Positions 26,352 through 35,699 are shown, counted from the first letter of the stretch. The stretch is DNA of 64,000 nt from JAFGJU01 sp964570935 (GCA_964570935.1 CAZMZP010000075.1:22570-86569), one strand, 5' to 3'. The notes: generated by a model not told the origin, from the letters alone. Translations and numbers: made by a program.

Positions 26352-27727
26352 CAGACCTCCTTTAGCTCGAGCTCGTGCTCGGGAAGGCGTGCGACGTCCG
26401 CGTGTCTGAAGAAGAGGTAGTACAGACAGCTTGCCACCACGTACAGCACTATCGCAACAACAAAAGACGGGACGTAGGAGTGACGCTCGATGAGAATGCC
26501 GCCCCACTGAACGCTCACGGCCCACGACGCGGTCCAGGCCAGCATCAGCATGCTGTTCGTGACGGCGTGCTCCTCCTTCCTGACCGACTCCATTGCGAAG
26601 TGGGTCGACAGCGGCTGGTTCATGTTCATCAGGGCGCCCCTCATCAGGAACGCGAACACCACGACGGGGAAGGACCTCGAGAAACAAAGGGCGAGCATGA
26701 ACGGGATCGACGCGAGCTGCGTGACGACCACGCTTCTCATCAGCCCGAGCCTCGGCACGAACAGCGGCCCCAGGAGGGTGCCGGCGGTCATGAAGCACTG
26801 CAGGAGCGCGAACAATATGCCTATGGTCTCGGCCGACGCCCCGAAGAGGTCCCTGAAATAGAGGTTGAGGAACGGGATGATGAGGCCCGCGCCTATGCCG
26901 ATTATGAAGGCGGGCACGCACAGCTTCGCGATCAGCTTCCAGTCGGTCTTTCGAAGGTTTGCCAGGAACTGCGAGTGGGCTCTGACGTCCGGCCTCTCCT
27001 CCACGATGGACATGAACGGAAGGGCGGAGAGAGTCATGACGATGACGCCGGCCAGGAGGGAATACCTGAACTGCTCCCCCGGCGACTGGGTGAAGTAGGA
27101 AAACGCCCTGGGCAGGAAGCCGCCTATCAGACTCCCGACGAGCGCGCCCGCGGTGCTGACGGCGAAGTTCATGCTGAAAAGGTAAGTTCGCTCCTTCTCG
27201 CTGCTGTGCCGCATGAAGAACGGCGCGGACGCCACCCTGAACACCGCTATTCCGATTCCGGCGATGAACCCGGCCACCACTATCGCGTCCCTGTTGCCGG
27301 TGAGCACTTGGAGAGCGTAGCCGACCGCCATCACCAGCGTCGCAAACGTGAGGGCGGACCTGAAGGTGAACCGCCCGAGCAGAAGGCCCAGCGGAAGCGC
27401 CAGGATTACCGGGGCGAGGGACGTTCGGGACAGCACCTTTCCGATGTAGGATTCGGAGAAGCCCAATTCCTTGAAGTACAGGTTGAGGAGGAGCGAGAAC
27501 ATGGACGCGCCGGTCCATATGAGGAGACTGCCCAGAAGGAACGCTCTCGCGTTGGGAGGAAAAAGTCTCAGATGGGCGACGTAATCCCTGGTTCCTGCAA
27601 GGAGCTTGTTCAGTTCGTGTCTCTCTTCGCCACCACCGTGGCGTTGAAGCGTATCAGAGTCGCCACCCCCGTGACTGCCTGCGCGCTGCCGGAAGCGTCG
27701 AATCTCATCCTTATGCCCACGCGGCAT
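26351..27727 (-). CDS. Major facilitator superfamily transporter
   Basis: Up to 458 residues with 12 predicted helices; typical MFS features are the loop after helix 2 (LGLLLGRFTFRSALT) and a repeat in the second half. The start is uncertain: the only ATG/GTG/TTG before helix 1 is ATG 27727, which overlaps the upstream lipoprotein gene by 118 bases, while a CTG at 27613 overlaps the lipoprotein stop as CTGA and gives a compact protein starting at LNKLLAGTRDY. The first 38 residues of the longer form look like out-of-frame shadow. Substrate unknown. Confidence 0.85.
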   Translation of the reverse strand: MPRGHKDEIRRFRQRAGSHGGGDSDTLQRHGGGEERHELNKLLAGTRDYVAHLRLFPPNARAFLLGSLLIWTGASMFSLLLNLYFKELGFSESYIGKVLSRTSLAPVILALPLGLLLGRFTFRSALTFATLVMAVGYALQVLTGNRDAIVVAGFIAGIGIAVFRVASAPFFMRHSSEKERTYLFSMNFAVSTAGALVGSLIGGFLPRAFSYFTQSPGEQFRYSLLAGVIVMTLSALPFMSIVEERPDVRAHSQFLANLRKTDWKLIAKLCVPAFIIGIGAGLIIPFLNLYFRDLFGASAETIGILFALLQCFMTAGTLLGPLFVPRLGLMRSVVVTQLASIPFMLALCFSRSFPVVVFAFLMRGALMNMNQPLSTHFAMESVRKEEHAVTNSMLMLAWTASWAVSVQWGGILIERHSYVPSFVVAIVLYVVASCLYYLFFRHADVARLPEHELELKEV

Positions 27728-28200
27728 TCATCGGACGTAAGGAGCTCCCCTAGCTTCTCGTCTCCCCTCACGGTCACGTGGAGCGTGTCGGTGACTCCGG
27801 ACGCCAGGTGGAGCAGCTCGGATTCGACGTACATGTCCGCGGGGATGTTGTCCGTATACGGCGCGGTCAGGGTGTCCGCCACGAACACCATGAACACGAT
27901 GTCGGCGGAACCTGTCTGGTTCGCGAATTCAGAACTGATGTAGAGGTCCACGTACTCCACGTCGGCAAGGTCGGAAAGCCCCTCGGACAGGTTCAGTTCC
28001 TGCGGGTCCGAGTCTATGACCACCGGCAGCGGCGCCCCTGCCGGGATGGGCGGGTCGTCGCCGTACGTCTGCGTGACGGTCTCCGCGTCCATGAAGCTCA
28101 GCACGTCCACGTTCATCGTCAGCGTACGGTCGCCGCAGCCCGGCGCGAGCAGGAGCGAGGAAAGCGAGACCGCGAGAATTGCCAGAGTTGTTCTTCTCAT
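27610..28200 (-). CDS. Putative lipoprotein, unknown family
   Basis: 196 residues. N-terminal LAVSLSSLLLAPGCGD has a hydrophobic stretch and a Cys suitable for lipid attachment, although APGC is not a perfect lipobox. The rest is beta-rich and acidic (VEYVDLYISSEFANQTG...TLHVTVRGDEKLGELL), compatible with an extracytoplasmic beta-sandwich. No catalytic motif. It follows the envelope protein gene after 53 bases and may work with it. Confidence 0.72.
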   Translation of the reverse strand: MRRTTLAILAVSLSSLLLAPGCGDRTLTMNVDVLSFMDAETVTQTYGDDPPIPAGAPLPVVIDSDPQELNLSEGLSDLADVEYVDLYISSEFANQTGSADIVFMVFVADTLTAPYTDNIPADMYVESELLHLASGVTDTLHVTVRGDEKLGELLTSDECRVGIRMRFDASGSAQAVTGVATLIRFNATVVAKRDTN

Positions 28201-28253
28201 TCTCTCCGCCTCTTCATTCGGATACCGGGAACTTCAACGGCCGAACGGCCGCC

Positions 28254-29609
28254 TCATAGTCTGAAAGACACCGCCAGGTCCACGGCCCGGTCGCCGGTCA
28301 GGACGCTGCTGCTGGTAAAAAGCGCCAAGTCCATGCCGACCCTCCAGACATGGAAACCGGCGCCACCGGAGAACTGGAGCTTGCCGTTCGGGTCGAGCCA
28401 CATGCCGCTCCTGGCGGCTACGTTCCGCACGGGCATCTCGAACCCGGCGTGAAACACGGTTCGTGACAGGCCCTTTTCGATGTCAAAGGCCAGAGTCATG
28501 CCGGCCCACCTCTTCGCCGCGTTGAAAACCACTATGGCGGGCACCTTGCTCGTGTAGTCGAAGTTCTCCGCGATGGTATACGTCTCGACCTCGTCGGTCG
28601 AGTCGTCCATCGCCTGCAGTTCTCTGTCGGCCTCCCAGTGTATCTTGGTCATCACGTTCGTCACGCCCAGCCCGACCTCGTAGCCGGCCATGAACGCCGC
28701 CGCCCCCAAGTCCATTCCGGTCCCGTGCCCGGGCACGGCCGACTCGTCCGGCACCGACGTGGTCGACACGTTGGTGAAGTCCACGTCGAGCGGGTCGTCT
28801 CCGAATATGGTGTCGGGCGTAGTGAAGGACATCAGCGGCTTCGCGTTCGCGTAGGCGAATCCCATCAGGTACTTGAATCGCCCGCCGGCGTAGACGGCGA
28901 GGTCGTCCGAATGCCTGGGGTCCTTCCCGGAGTCAAGCAGCGCGTTGACCCGCCTGGCGTACCCGAAGCCGAGAGCCAGGGCGGCCTGGGCCTCGCCGCC
29001 CCCTTTCAGAAAATAGGCCGTGTTCGGCTCGAAATCCTGACCCCGGCGGAGCGCCCTCTCCAGCGTCGGACTCAGCTCGAGCTCGCCTTCCGCCACCACG
29101 AGCGGCGAAAGCCCCGCGAAGAAGCCCCGGACGGAAAAGCTCCCGGCCGGCTGGTCAAGGAGGCCGCCCAGCTCGAACGGCTCTTCCGGCACCACCTCCG
29201 CGATGTCGCCAAGGTCGATCCTGAGCCTGTTTCTGGCCACGTCGATCACGACGTCGTCTTCGATGATGTCCGGGCTCTTTATTCTGAGGAAGACGGGGAA
29301 GTTGGTGGCCAGCTCCAAGATTTCAAGCGGGTTGAAGTCTTCGTCGTCCGGGTCCAGCTCCGGAGGGGAGGCCAGCACCTGGATTATGCCCAGCGGAAGC
29401 GGAATGCTGCTTTTTAGAGCTCCCCGCGGCACGGCCTTGAACGCCACGTTCCTGTTCTGGGCCTCGGAGTAATCTGAGAGCACTACCCCTCCCATTCCGA
29501 GCCTCCTCGCATCGAACGAGCCCGCTTGGACGGCCCGGGCGCTGAACGACGCCGACACCAGGAGGGCCAGAAAGAAGGCGCGTGCGAGAACAATGGGGTC
29601 CCTGTTCAC
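28254..29609 (-). CDS. Predicted outer-membrane or surface beta protein
   Basis: 451 residues from GTG 29609, preferred over ATG 29651 because GGAGAG lies just upstream and the signal peptide (ARAFFLALLVSASFSARAVQA) then sits at the N-terminus. After it comes LGMGGVVLSDYSEAQNRNVA, similar to the start of barrel proteins of the PorV/TraF type, then alternating amphipathic strands, ending VDLAVSFRL with an alternating hydrophobic C-terminus as in barrels. Specific family not recognised. Confidence 0.72.
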   Translation of the reverse strand: MNRDPIVLARAFFLALLVSASFSARAVQAGSFDARRLGMGGVVLSDYSEAQNRNVAFKAVPRGALKSSIPLPLGIIQVLASPPELDPDDEDFNPLEILELATNFPVFLRIKSPDIIEDDVVIDVARNRLRIDLGDIAEVVPEEPFELGGLLDQPAGSFSVRGFFAGLSPLVVAEGELELSPTLERALRRGQDFEPNTAYFLKGGGEAQAALALGFGYARRVNALLDSGKDPRHSDDLAVYAGGRFKYLMGFAYANAKPLMSFTTPDTIFGDDPLDVDFTNVSTTSVPDESAVPGHGTGMDLGAAAFMAGYEVGLGVTNVMTKIHWEADRELQAMDDSTDEVETYTIAENFDYTSKVPAIVVFNAAKRWAGMTLAFDIEKGLSRTVFHAGFEMPVRNVAARSGMWLDPNGKLQFSGGAGFHVWRVGMDLALFTSSSVLTGDRAVDLAVSFRL

Positions 29610-29676
29610 GTTCTCTCCGTTGGTGGTGTCACGGCCACTGCGCTGTGTCATTGCAAGTTGCGGGTTTCAGGCCGGG

Positions 29677-29706
29677 AAGCTAGCACACGGGCTGAGAAAC
29701 GGTCAA
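29677..29706 (-). promoter_or_regulatory. Extended -10 promoter for the 29609 operon
   Basis: Minus-strand TTGACC (29706-29701), 18-base spacer ending in TGC, TAGCTT (29682-29677). It directly follows the terminator of the upstream gene, giving a leader of about 60 bases. Confidence 0.45.
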
Positions 29707-29710
29707 GGGT

Positions 29711-29749
29711 AAACAAAAACCGGAGGGCCTCTTTTGGAAGCCCTCCGGT
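29711..29749 (-). terminator. Intrinsic terminator of the 31780 gene
   Basis: Ten-pair stem (29740-29749 with 29719-29728), 11-base loop, then GTTTTTGTTT on the minus strand. Strong and correctly placed about 95 bases after the stop at 29843. Confidence 0.9.
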
Positions 29750-29842
29750 CGAGCGCAGGACTTGCTCTCGGATTATCCGGAGAAGGTCCTCACACAGCCG
29801 CCGCCCCGATCTTCCCTCCGCTCCAGACTCCGAGCGCTCTTA

Positions 29843-31780
29843 TCACTTCAGTATCACCATCTTCGTCTCTGCAACGTTGTCCTTCGTGAACAGCTTGCAG
29901 AAGTAGACGCCCGAAGAAACAGCGCGTCCCGCGTTGTTCCTTCCGTCCCAGGTGGCCTTGTGCTTGCCCTGGTCCATGACGCCCTGGTACAGAGTCTTCA
30001 CGAGCCGGCCGGACACGTCGTAGACGCCCATGTCCACCTCGCCCTTCTCGGGCAGAGAGAACGTGATGGTCGTCACCGGGTTGAACGGGTTCGGGAAGTT
30101 CTGCTCCAGCGCGAACACTACCGGCGCCGCGGGCGTCACCGGGTCCACTCCGATCACGTTGACGAGGTCGATGTCCGCGTCCCTGCGGGGCTCGATTCTG
30201 AAGTCATCGTAGATGTAATCGATGGGACCGCAGATGTTCATCCACACGCCCGGAGTCGGTATGTACGTGTAGTTGCCGTTGTGGCCGACCATGGCCGTGT
30301 CGAGGGAGCCGTAGGTGTCGGCGACTTTCCACTCACCGAACTGGTCGAAGCCGACCGTGTCGGCCACGAAGACCGGGTCGCAGCGCACGAAGACGCCCTC
30401 GTAGGATTCGGCAGTCGCGGCGCCGGTCTTGATGAGCGCGGGGTCGACGTGCGCGGGTCCGGGCAGGGAGTTGCCTGAGCTGTGAACCGCGAGGTAGTCG
30501 AGTCCGGTGATCTCGGTCTTGTAGAAGTACTCGCTCACGTACCCCGACACGACTATGCTGTCACCTTCGGCAATCGGAGTGGGCGGACCACCGTAGATCT
30601 GAACTCCGCTCCACGGGCCACCAGGACGCGTTTCCACGTAGAAGTGGGTGATGTACGGCCCGGTGTCGGCAGTAACGATTCCGGCAACGGTTACCTGCTG
30701 GGTCGTGAGCGCGGAGCTGTCGTTGTCCACGGCCTTCATCGCCTGCACCACCGAGATGGGCGTCAAGCCGCCCCTGAAGGCGTAGGTCTGCGGCTGCGGC
30801 ATTATCGTGCCGGGACCCTTGCTCTTCACCCCGGCTACGGTCAGTTCCTCGGCCGTTCCGCCGACCTGCGTTCCGGTCGTCAGGGTCACAATCTGCTCGC
30901 CCACGAGGTCGAGGGTAGCCGACAGGACCTGCACCCCGGAACCTAGGTAGTAGTTGTTTATGTTCTCAGCCGTAGCTTCGTCTACTCTCACGTCAAACGC
31001 CGCGTTGATACCGGTGTTGGAAATGGCATAGGCTAGAGACAGGTTTGGCGCCGGCGGAGCGCCAGAGTAGACGATGTCATCAGCGTTCCTCGGACAGATG
31101 TGGTATCTGCTGTTCTCGTAGTGGCCGATACCAGCTATAGACGTCAGCACTGTGCCGATAGGCGGCGGGGCGGGCCCGGGGCTCACCATCTTGTTGGTCC
31201 TGCAGTACATGGTCGTCGTATCGGTCGAAGGGGCATTCTGCCTGAACCAGAAGCTCGTCAGAGGATACGCTGGGTCGATGCCCGTGACTACCACGTCCTG
31301 GAACCTGATGAGAGTGCCTTCCCACTGCTCCGCAGTTGCGTAAGCGTACGGCCGCATACCGAACTGATTGCACTGTAGCAGCTTTGGCGCCGGCACGATC
31401 ATGCTGTCCACTATCGTCCAGGCGAGCGGGCTGTAGATCAGCTCCGAGCCCGACAGCGAGTCGTGGACTCCGGAGGGATACTCCAGGTACCTGATGGAGT
31501 CTATCGTCACCACGTGACCCACCCTCAGGCCGCCTGTAGACGTGCTGCCCGTGTAGACCTGGATACCACCGTACGGACCACCGGACTTCTGCTGCGCCCA
31601 GTAGCCGTAAGTGCTCACGTAGTCGATGCCGGTTACCACAACCGTGTCGACCCTGACGATAGTGTTCTGCGGATACACAAGCTGCTGAATCTCGTATATC
31701 GTCGCCAGGGTCGCTGCCGACGCCACGCCCGCGGTGACAAACAGCAGCGCAACGACCATTGCTAGAACTCGTCTTTCCAT
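29843..31780 (-). CDS. Large secreted multidomain protein with type IX style sorting tail
   Basis: 645 residues from ATG 31780, which has AGAAGGAGGAG upstream. Signal peptide 1-22 (LAMVVALLFVTAGVASA). Three OB-like repeats of about 110 residues follow, each with an opening such as VRVDTVVVTGIDYVST, DVVVTGID or QVTVAGIVTADTG and a YGGPYGGIQVYTG / PGGPWSGVQIYGG motif, so it is probably repeats of a nucleic-acid or glycan-binding type fold. The end, LEQNFPNPFNPVTTITF through MVILK, is a classic FlgD-like/type A sorting domain. Transcription starts from a perfect promoter and reads through a long structured leader. Confidence 0.85.
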   Translation of the reverse strand: MERRVLAMVVALLFVTAGVASAATLATIYEIQQLVYPQNTIVRVDTVVVTGIDYVSTYGYWAQQKSGGPYGGIQVYTGSTSTGGLRVGHVVTIDSIRYLEYPSGVHDSLSGSELIYSPLAWTIVDSMIVPAPKLLQCNQFGMRPYAYATAEQWEGTLIRFQDVVVTGIDPAYPLTSFWFRQNAPSTDTTTMYCRTNKMVSPGPAPPPIGTVLTSIAGIGHYENSRYHICPRNADDIVYSGAPPAPNLSLAYAISNTGINAAFDVRVDEATAENINNYYLGSGVQVLSATLDLVGEQIVTLTTGTQVGGTAEELTVAGVKSKGPGTIMPQPQTYAFRGGLTPISVVQAMKAVDNDSSALTTQQVTVAGIVTADTGPYITHFYVETRPGGPWSGVQIYGGPPTPIAEGDSIVVSGYVSEYFYKTEITGLDYLAVHSSGNSLPGPAHVDPALIKTGAATAESYEGVFVRCDPVFVADTVGFDQFGEWKVADTYGSLDTAMVGHNGNYTYIPTPGVWMNICGPIDYIYDDFRIEPRRDADIDLVNVIGVDPVTPAAPVVFALEQNFPNPFNPVTTITFSLPEKGEVDMGVYDVSGRLVKTLYQGVMDQGKHKATWDGRNNAGRAVSSGVYFCKLFTKDNVAETKMVILK

Positions 31781-31992
31781 CTCTCCTCCTTCTAAGAAAC
31801 AAGTCACATCGGATGGATTAGCGTGTGCCAAATCAAGATTGGGTCCAGAATCACCTCCGTTCGAACACAAAGAATTTCTAATACACTTAGCCGTCAGCAG
31901 TGACGGTGAAGCCACCCTCGCGGTCGGGCACGAAGCCCGCCCCTCGATGGCAGTTCCGTCACCGGAACAGCTTGCAACTTACGCAATTAGCT
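31781..31992 (-). promoter_or_regulatory. Structured 5' leader of the secreted protein gene
   Basis: About 210 transcribed bases without ORF. In 5' to 3' order on the minus strand are three perfect hairpins: 31968-31953 (six pairs, GUGA tetraloop), 31939-31925 (five pairs, UUCGU loop) and 31906-31891 (six pairs, loop CUGC). The loop and 3' arm of the first (GUGACGG) can instead pair with the 5' arm of the third (CCGUCAC), so two folds exclude each other. A 12-mer complementary to the 16S tail lies at 31858-31847. Does not match the c-di-GMP-I consensus I know. Confidence 0.45.
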
Positions 31993-31998
31993 AGGCTA

Positions 31999-32027
31999 AT
32001 TATAACCTAAAACCGGGCAAATGTCAA
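31999..32027 (-). promoter_or_regulatory. Perfect consensus sigma70 promoter
   Basis: Minus strand TTGACA (32027-32022), exactly 17 bases, TATAAT (32004-31999). The only perfect match in the window; predicted start near 31992. The 32028-32134 stretch beyond it holds nothing recognisable. Confidence 0.85.
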
Positions 32028-32134
32028 TCGAAACAGCTACCTGCGGAGGCAACCCTTGGGGCATGTGGACGGCCCGGCGTCGACCCGGGGTGAGGCGGCT
32101 GCGACCAGGCGGGAAGCGCCCTTCGCCCCACCGC

Positions 32135-32776
32135 CTACTTGATGCCGTGGAGCCGCTTGTACTCCGGCCAATTCCTCTTTAACTCTATGAAATCAGGCAG
32201 GTTGGCCCGTAGGAGGAAGGGGTTGGTGAGTTTCTCTTCGCCCATGGTGGAGCGCGGCCGGACTCCGTAATCGTGGCCGGGCCAGACTTCGGTCGAATCG
32301 GGCAGGGGCATGAGCTTCCGGTGGAGGCTCTCGTACTCTCGTCGCGCGCCGTCTCCGAAGTCGGTGCCCCCGACCTTCCCGACGAACAGCGTGTCGCCGG
32401 TCAGCAGCTTCCCGTTGACCAGAACACAGATGGAGTCGAGTGTGTGCCCGGGGGTGTGGATGATGCCGGCGCGCAGCCGGCCGGCCTCGAGCTCTGTCCC
32501 GTCTTCCACCGCGATGTCGTGCGCGGCGTTCGAAGAACTGTGCGCCACGATGAGCGCGCCAGTTTCTCTCTTGACGGCGGCGTTGCCCGCGATGTGGTCG
32601 GCGTGCGAGTGTGTGTTTACGATGTACTTCACATTGACGCCGAGCGACCGCACCCGCGCGATGAGGTGGTCACAGTCGAAAGACGGGTCGACCACGAACC
32701 CGACGCGCGCCTCTTCGTCGGCCGCAATGTAAGCGAAGTTCCTGTCGCCGCCGGAATCTATCTGCTCGAAGATCAC
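32135..32776 (-). CDS. MBL-fold hydrolase (glyoxalase II-like)
   Basis: 213 residues. Metal motif THSHADH with later His (HTPGHT), Asp (TGDTLF) and His (GHDYG) marks a dinuclear metallo-beta-lactamase fold, closest in layout to hydroxyacylglutathione hydrolase or persulfide dioxygenase-type enzymes (GKVGGTDFG). It overlaps the PNP gene by four bases (ATGA) as the last gene of the nucleoside operon. A role in thioester or aldehyde detoxification is possible; the substrate cannot be read from sequence. Confidence 0.88.
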   Translation of the reverse strand: MIFEQIDSGGDRNFAYIAADEEARVGFVVDPSFDCDHLIARVRSLGVNVKYIVNTHSHADHIAGNAAVKRETGALIVAHSSSNAAHDIAVEDGTELEAGRLRAGIIHTPGHTLDSICVLVNGKLLTGDTLFVGKVGGTDFGDGARREYESLHRKLMPLPDSTEVWPGHDYGVRPRSTMGEEKLTNPFLLRANLPDFIELKRNWPEYKRLHGIK

Positions 32777-33612
32777 TTCTTTCCTATCTCCCTCACAAGT
32801 TCTTTGAAGAACGGGACCAGGCGCGTGACCGTCTTCCCGACGACCTCGGCCACTTCCTCGTGGCTCAGCTCGGCGTTTCCGATGCCTGTCGCCAGGTTAG
32901 ATATGCAGGAGAGCCCCAGCACGCGCAGACCCAGAGTGTTCGCAACGAGCACCTCGTGCGCCGTGGACATGCAAGCTGAATGAGCGCCGATCCTCCGCAT
33001 GAATTCGGATTCGGCTCCGGTCTCGTAGCTGGGTCCGGTAGAACTGCAGAGCACGCCCTGTTTCAGCGCGACGCCGTACCTTTCGGCCGCGCGCCTGGCC
33101 ACGTCCATGTATACGCGGTCGTACAGAGCGGGGCATCTCCTTGCCAGGGGCTCCGTCTTCCAGCCGCACTCTCCCCTGAGTGGCTGGCGAAACGTCAGGT
33201 CTATGTGGTCCTGCACGAGCATCACGTCGCCGGGTCCGATGTCGCGCGTGAACGAACCGCTGGCGTTGGTCACTATCAGGGAGTGAACCCCGAGCGCGGC
33301 CAGCACTCTGACCGGGAACGTGACGTCGGCCGGAGAATGACCCTCGTAAAGATGAACACGGCCCTGGAGTATGGCGACGTGAGTCTCCGCGAAGCGCCCC
33401 AGCACGAGAAAGCCCTGGTGGCCGTGAACCGTGGGCGGCTTGAAGTGCGGGATGGTCGAATACGGGATGGCGCAGCCTCTGTCGACTTCGGCAACGAGCG
33501 GCCCGAAGCCGGACCCCAGGATGATTCCCAAGGAAGGGACAGCCGGGCATTCTCCACGGACCCGCCTCACCGCGTCTTTTACCATCTGGTCTCTTTCGTC
33601 CCAGTTCGTCAT
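32773..33612 (-). CDS. Purine nucleoside phosphorylase (trimeric PNP family)
   Basis: 279 residues. Converts purine (deoxy)nucleosides plus phosphate to base and (deoxy)ribose-1-phosphate. Motifs in order: GIILGSGFG, VHGHQGF, GRVHLYEGHSP, NASGS, GPSYETGAES and the substrate loop CMSTAHEVLVA. Length and motifs fit the class II trimeric PNP/MTAP family; MTAP activity cannot be excluded. It follows the nucleoside ABC transporter genes, so imported purine nucleosides would be cleaved here, giving bases for HPRT and sugar phosphates for the isomerase at 43005. Confidence 0.93.
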   Translation of the reverse strand: MTNWDERDQMVKDAVRRVRGECPAVPSLGIILGSGFGPLVAEVDRGCAIPYSTIPHFKPPTVHGHQGFLVLGRFAETHVAILQGRVHLYEGHSPADVTFPVRVLAALGVHSLIVTNASGSFTRDIGPGDVMLVQDHIDLTFRQPLRGECGWKTEPLARRCPALYDRVYMDVARRAAERYGVALKQGVLCSSTGPSYETGAESEFMRRIGAHSACMSTAHEVLVANTLGLRVLGLSCISNLATGIGNAELSHEEVAEVVGKTVTRLVPFFKELVREIGKK

Positions 33613-33650
33613 CTGTTACCTTTCTTCGGCTGCGGCACGAGCGCCGCCGC

Positions 33651-34565
33651 TCACTGTCTTTCTTTCTGGTAAGGCACTCCGTCCGCCGCCGGCGGGACTG
33701 AGCGGCCTATGAAACCCGCCAGGACCGCGATCGTCGCGACGTACGGTATCATCTGGATGAATTGAGTCGGTACGTTTCCTCCCTGGAGCTGCATCTGGAG
33801 AGTCTCCGCGGCCCCGAAAAGGAGGCACGCGCCGGCCGCACCCAGAGGATTCCATTTTCCCACGATCATGGCGGCCAGCGCAATATAGCCCCTGCCGCTG
33901 GACATGCCGTCCGTGAAACTGTGCTGGTCCATCGCCAACCAGGCGCCTCCCAGGCCAGCCAGGGCTCCGCTGGCCAGCACCCCGGCGTACCGCATCGCGG
34001 TCACGTTCACGCCCAGACTGTCCGCCGCCTCGGGGTGCTCGCCCACGGAGCGAAGCCTCAGCCCGAAAACGGTCTTGAAGAGCGTGAGCTGGCTCGCCGC
34101 CACGACCACGACCGCCGCCAGGATCAGCGGCGAAGAGAATATCGTGGAGACGACCGGGATGTCCCGCAGCACGGGAATGGCCCACTCGGGCAGTCCCGCG
34201 ATCCTGCCCGAATTGCTGGAGCTTCCGAAAATGACTTTCAGGAAGAAGCGCGTGGCGCCGGCGGCGAAGAGGTTGATGGCCAGCCCGCTCACTATCTGCT
34301 CCGCTTTGAGAGTAATCGTCACGACCGCGTGTATGAGGGCGGTCGCGACCCCGCCCGCCACCGCGGCCAGAATCCCCAGCCACGGGTTCCCGGTGTAGTG
34401 AGTGGCCAGCGCGCACGTGAACGCGCCGTTCAGGAGAATACCCTCCAGGGCGATGTTCACGACGCCGCCGCGTTCCGAAAACGTGCCGCCCACCGCGGCC
34501 AGCGTGTACGGCACGGATATCCTGATCGTCTGCGCCACGAACGTGAGGACTATCATCCAGTCCAT
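33651..34565 (-). CDS. Nucleoside ABC transporter permease 2
   Basis: 304 residues, about eight helices, of the branched-chain-type permease superfamily (YufQ/NupC-like). The stretch RGYIALAAMIVGKWNPLGA and the GGVVNIALEGILL segment are typical of BmpA-dependent nucleoside importers. It starts 12 bases after the first permease and is followed by PNP after 38 bases. Function inferred from family and operon. Confidence 0.9.
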   Translation of the reverse strand: MDWMIVLTFVAQTIRISVPYTLAAVGGTFSERGGVVNIALEGILLNGAFTCALATHYTGNPWLGILAAVAGGVATALIHAVVTITLKAEQIVSGLAINLFAAGATRFFLKVIFGSSSNSGRIAGLPEWAIPVLRDIPVVSTIFSSPLILAAVVVVAASQLTLFKTVFGLRLRSVGEHPEAADSLGVNVTAMRYAGVLASGALAGLGGAWLAMDQHSFTDGMSSGRGYIALAAMIVGKWNPLGAAGACLLFGAAETLQMQLQGGNVPTQFIQMIPYVATIAVLAGFIGRSVPPAADGVPYQKERQ

Positions 34566-34577
34566 CGCACCGGTTCC

Positions 34578-35699
34578 TTACCTGAGCGACCTCTTCTTCA
34601 ACGACACCGCAAGCGCGCCGAAGAGGTTGGTACCGACTATGACCGCGACAATGACTATCGCTTGGAGTATTTCCACCAGCTCCTTCGGCACGACGGAGTT
34701 TATGACGAGCCCGCCGTAGCTCAGCGCCCCGAACAGCAGAGCCGCCAGCACCACGCCCAGCGGATGATTCCGGCCCAGCAGCGCGACCGCTATGCCCATG
34801 AAACCTATTCCGGCCGAGAAGCCCTGTTCGTAGTAGTACTTGTAGCCCAGGACGAAGTCGACCCCCACCAGACCGGCCAGGGCTCCGCTGAGCGTCATTG
34901 CCGTCACGATCCCGGAGGCCACGCTCACTCCGCCGTACTCCGCCGCCCACGGGTTCAAACCCACGGCCCTCAGCTCGAAACCGTGCTTCGTCCTCCACAG
35001 GAACAAGTACACGAGAACGGCCACCGCCAGGGCCAGGAACAGACTGACGTTCACGGGCGAACCCTTGAACGCCGGCCAGAACTGTTCGAGCCGCGGTATC
35101 TGCGCCTGCGGGGCTATCCTCGGGGTGTGAATCGTCTCCGGGACTATGTACACGTTCGTTACCATGTATCCGGTCAACGCGATGGCTATGAAGTTGAGCA
35201 TGATCGTGTTTATGACTTCGTGAGTGCCGAACCTGGCCTTGAGATACCCGGGTAAGGCTCCCCAGGCCGCGCCGCCCAGGGCGGCTGCCACGACGCAAAG
35301 CGGCACCAACGCCACACCAGGCAGCCCCGTCAGCGTGAACCCCACCCACGCCGTACAGAACGCGCCAACGTACAGCTGGCCCTCCGCGCCTATGTTGAAA
35401 AGGCCCGCTTTGAACGCCAGGGCCACCGCCAGTCCCGAGAAGATGAGGGGCGTGGCCTTAAAGAGGACCTGTCCGAACCCGTAGGAATCCCCGAACGTGC
35501 CCCTGGCTAGCCTGGCGTATACAAGGCCCGGGTCCTGTCCAATGGCGGCTATGAAAAGCGCGCCGACCCCAAAGGCGGCGGCAAGCGCGACCAACGGGAC
35601 GCCCACGGCCCCCCCAAGGCTGAGGAGAAGACCCGTCCGGGTCCTTCCGGGTGCCCGGGTTTCGGGCGGCGCGTTCAAGTCAGTGAGATTGTGGTTCAT
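34578..35699 (-). CDS. Nucleoside ABC transporter permease 1
   Basis: 373 residues, about ten helices (YufP/NupB-like), with FNIGAEGQLYVGAF and NTIMLNFIAIALTGYMV as family signatures. It pairs with the permease at 33651-34565 to form the membrane channel. Gap to the ATPase gene upstream is about 90 bases and holds no recognisable gene. Confidence 0.9.
   Translation of the reverse strand: MNHNLTDLNAPPETRAPGRTRTGLLLSLGGAVGVPLVALAAAFGVGALFIAAIGQDPGLVYARLARGTFGDSYGFGQVLFKATPLIFSGLAVALAFKAGLFNIGAEGQLYVGAFCTAWVGFTLTGLPGVALVPLCVVAAALGGAAWGALPGYLKARFGTHEVINTIMLNFIAIALTGYMVTNVYIVPETIHTPRIAPQAQIPRLEQFWPAFKGSPVNVSLFLALAVAVLVYLFLWRTKHGFELRAVGLNPWAAEYGGVSVASGIVTAMTLSGALAGLVGVDFVLGYKYYYEQGFSAGIGFMGIAVALLGRNHPLGVVLAALLFGALSYGGLVINSVVPKELVEILQAIVIVAVIVGTNLFGALAVSLKKRSLR

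Noticed and set aside
31781..31992. c-di-GMP-I riboswitch in the leader of the secreted protein
   Set aside because: A GNRA-loop hairpin is present, but the conserved GGGCAAACC and GCAAAGC elements are missing.
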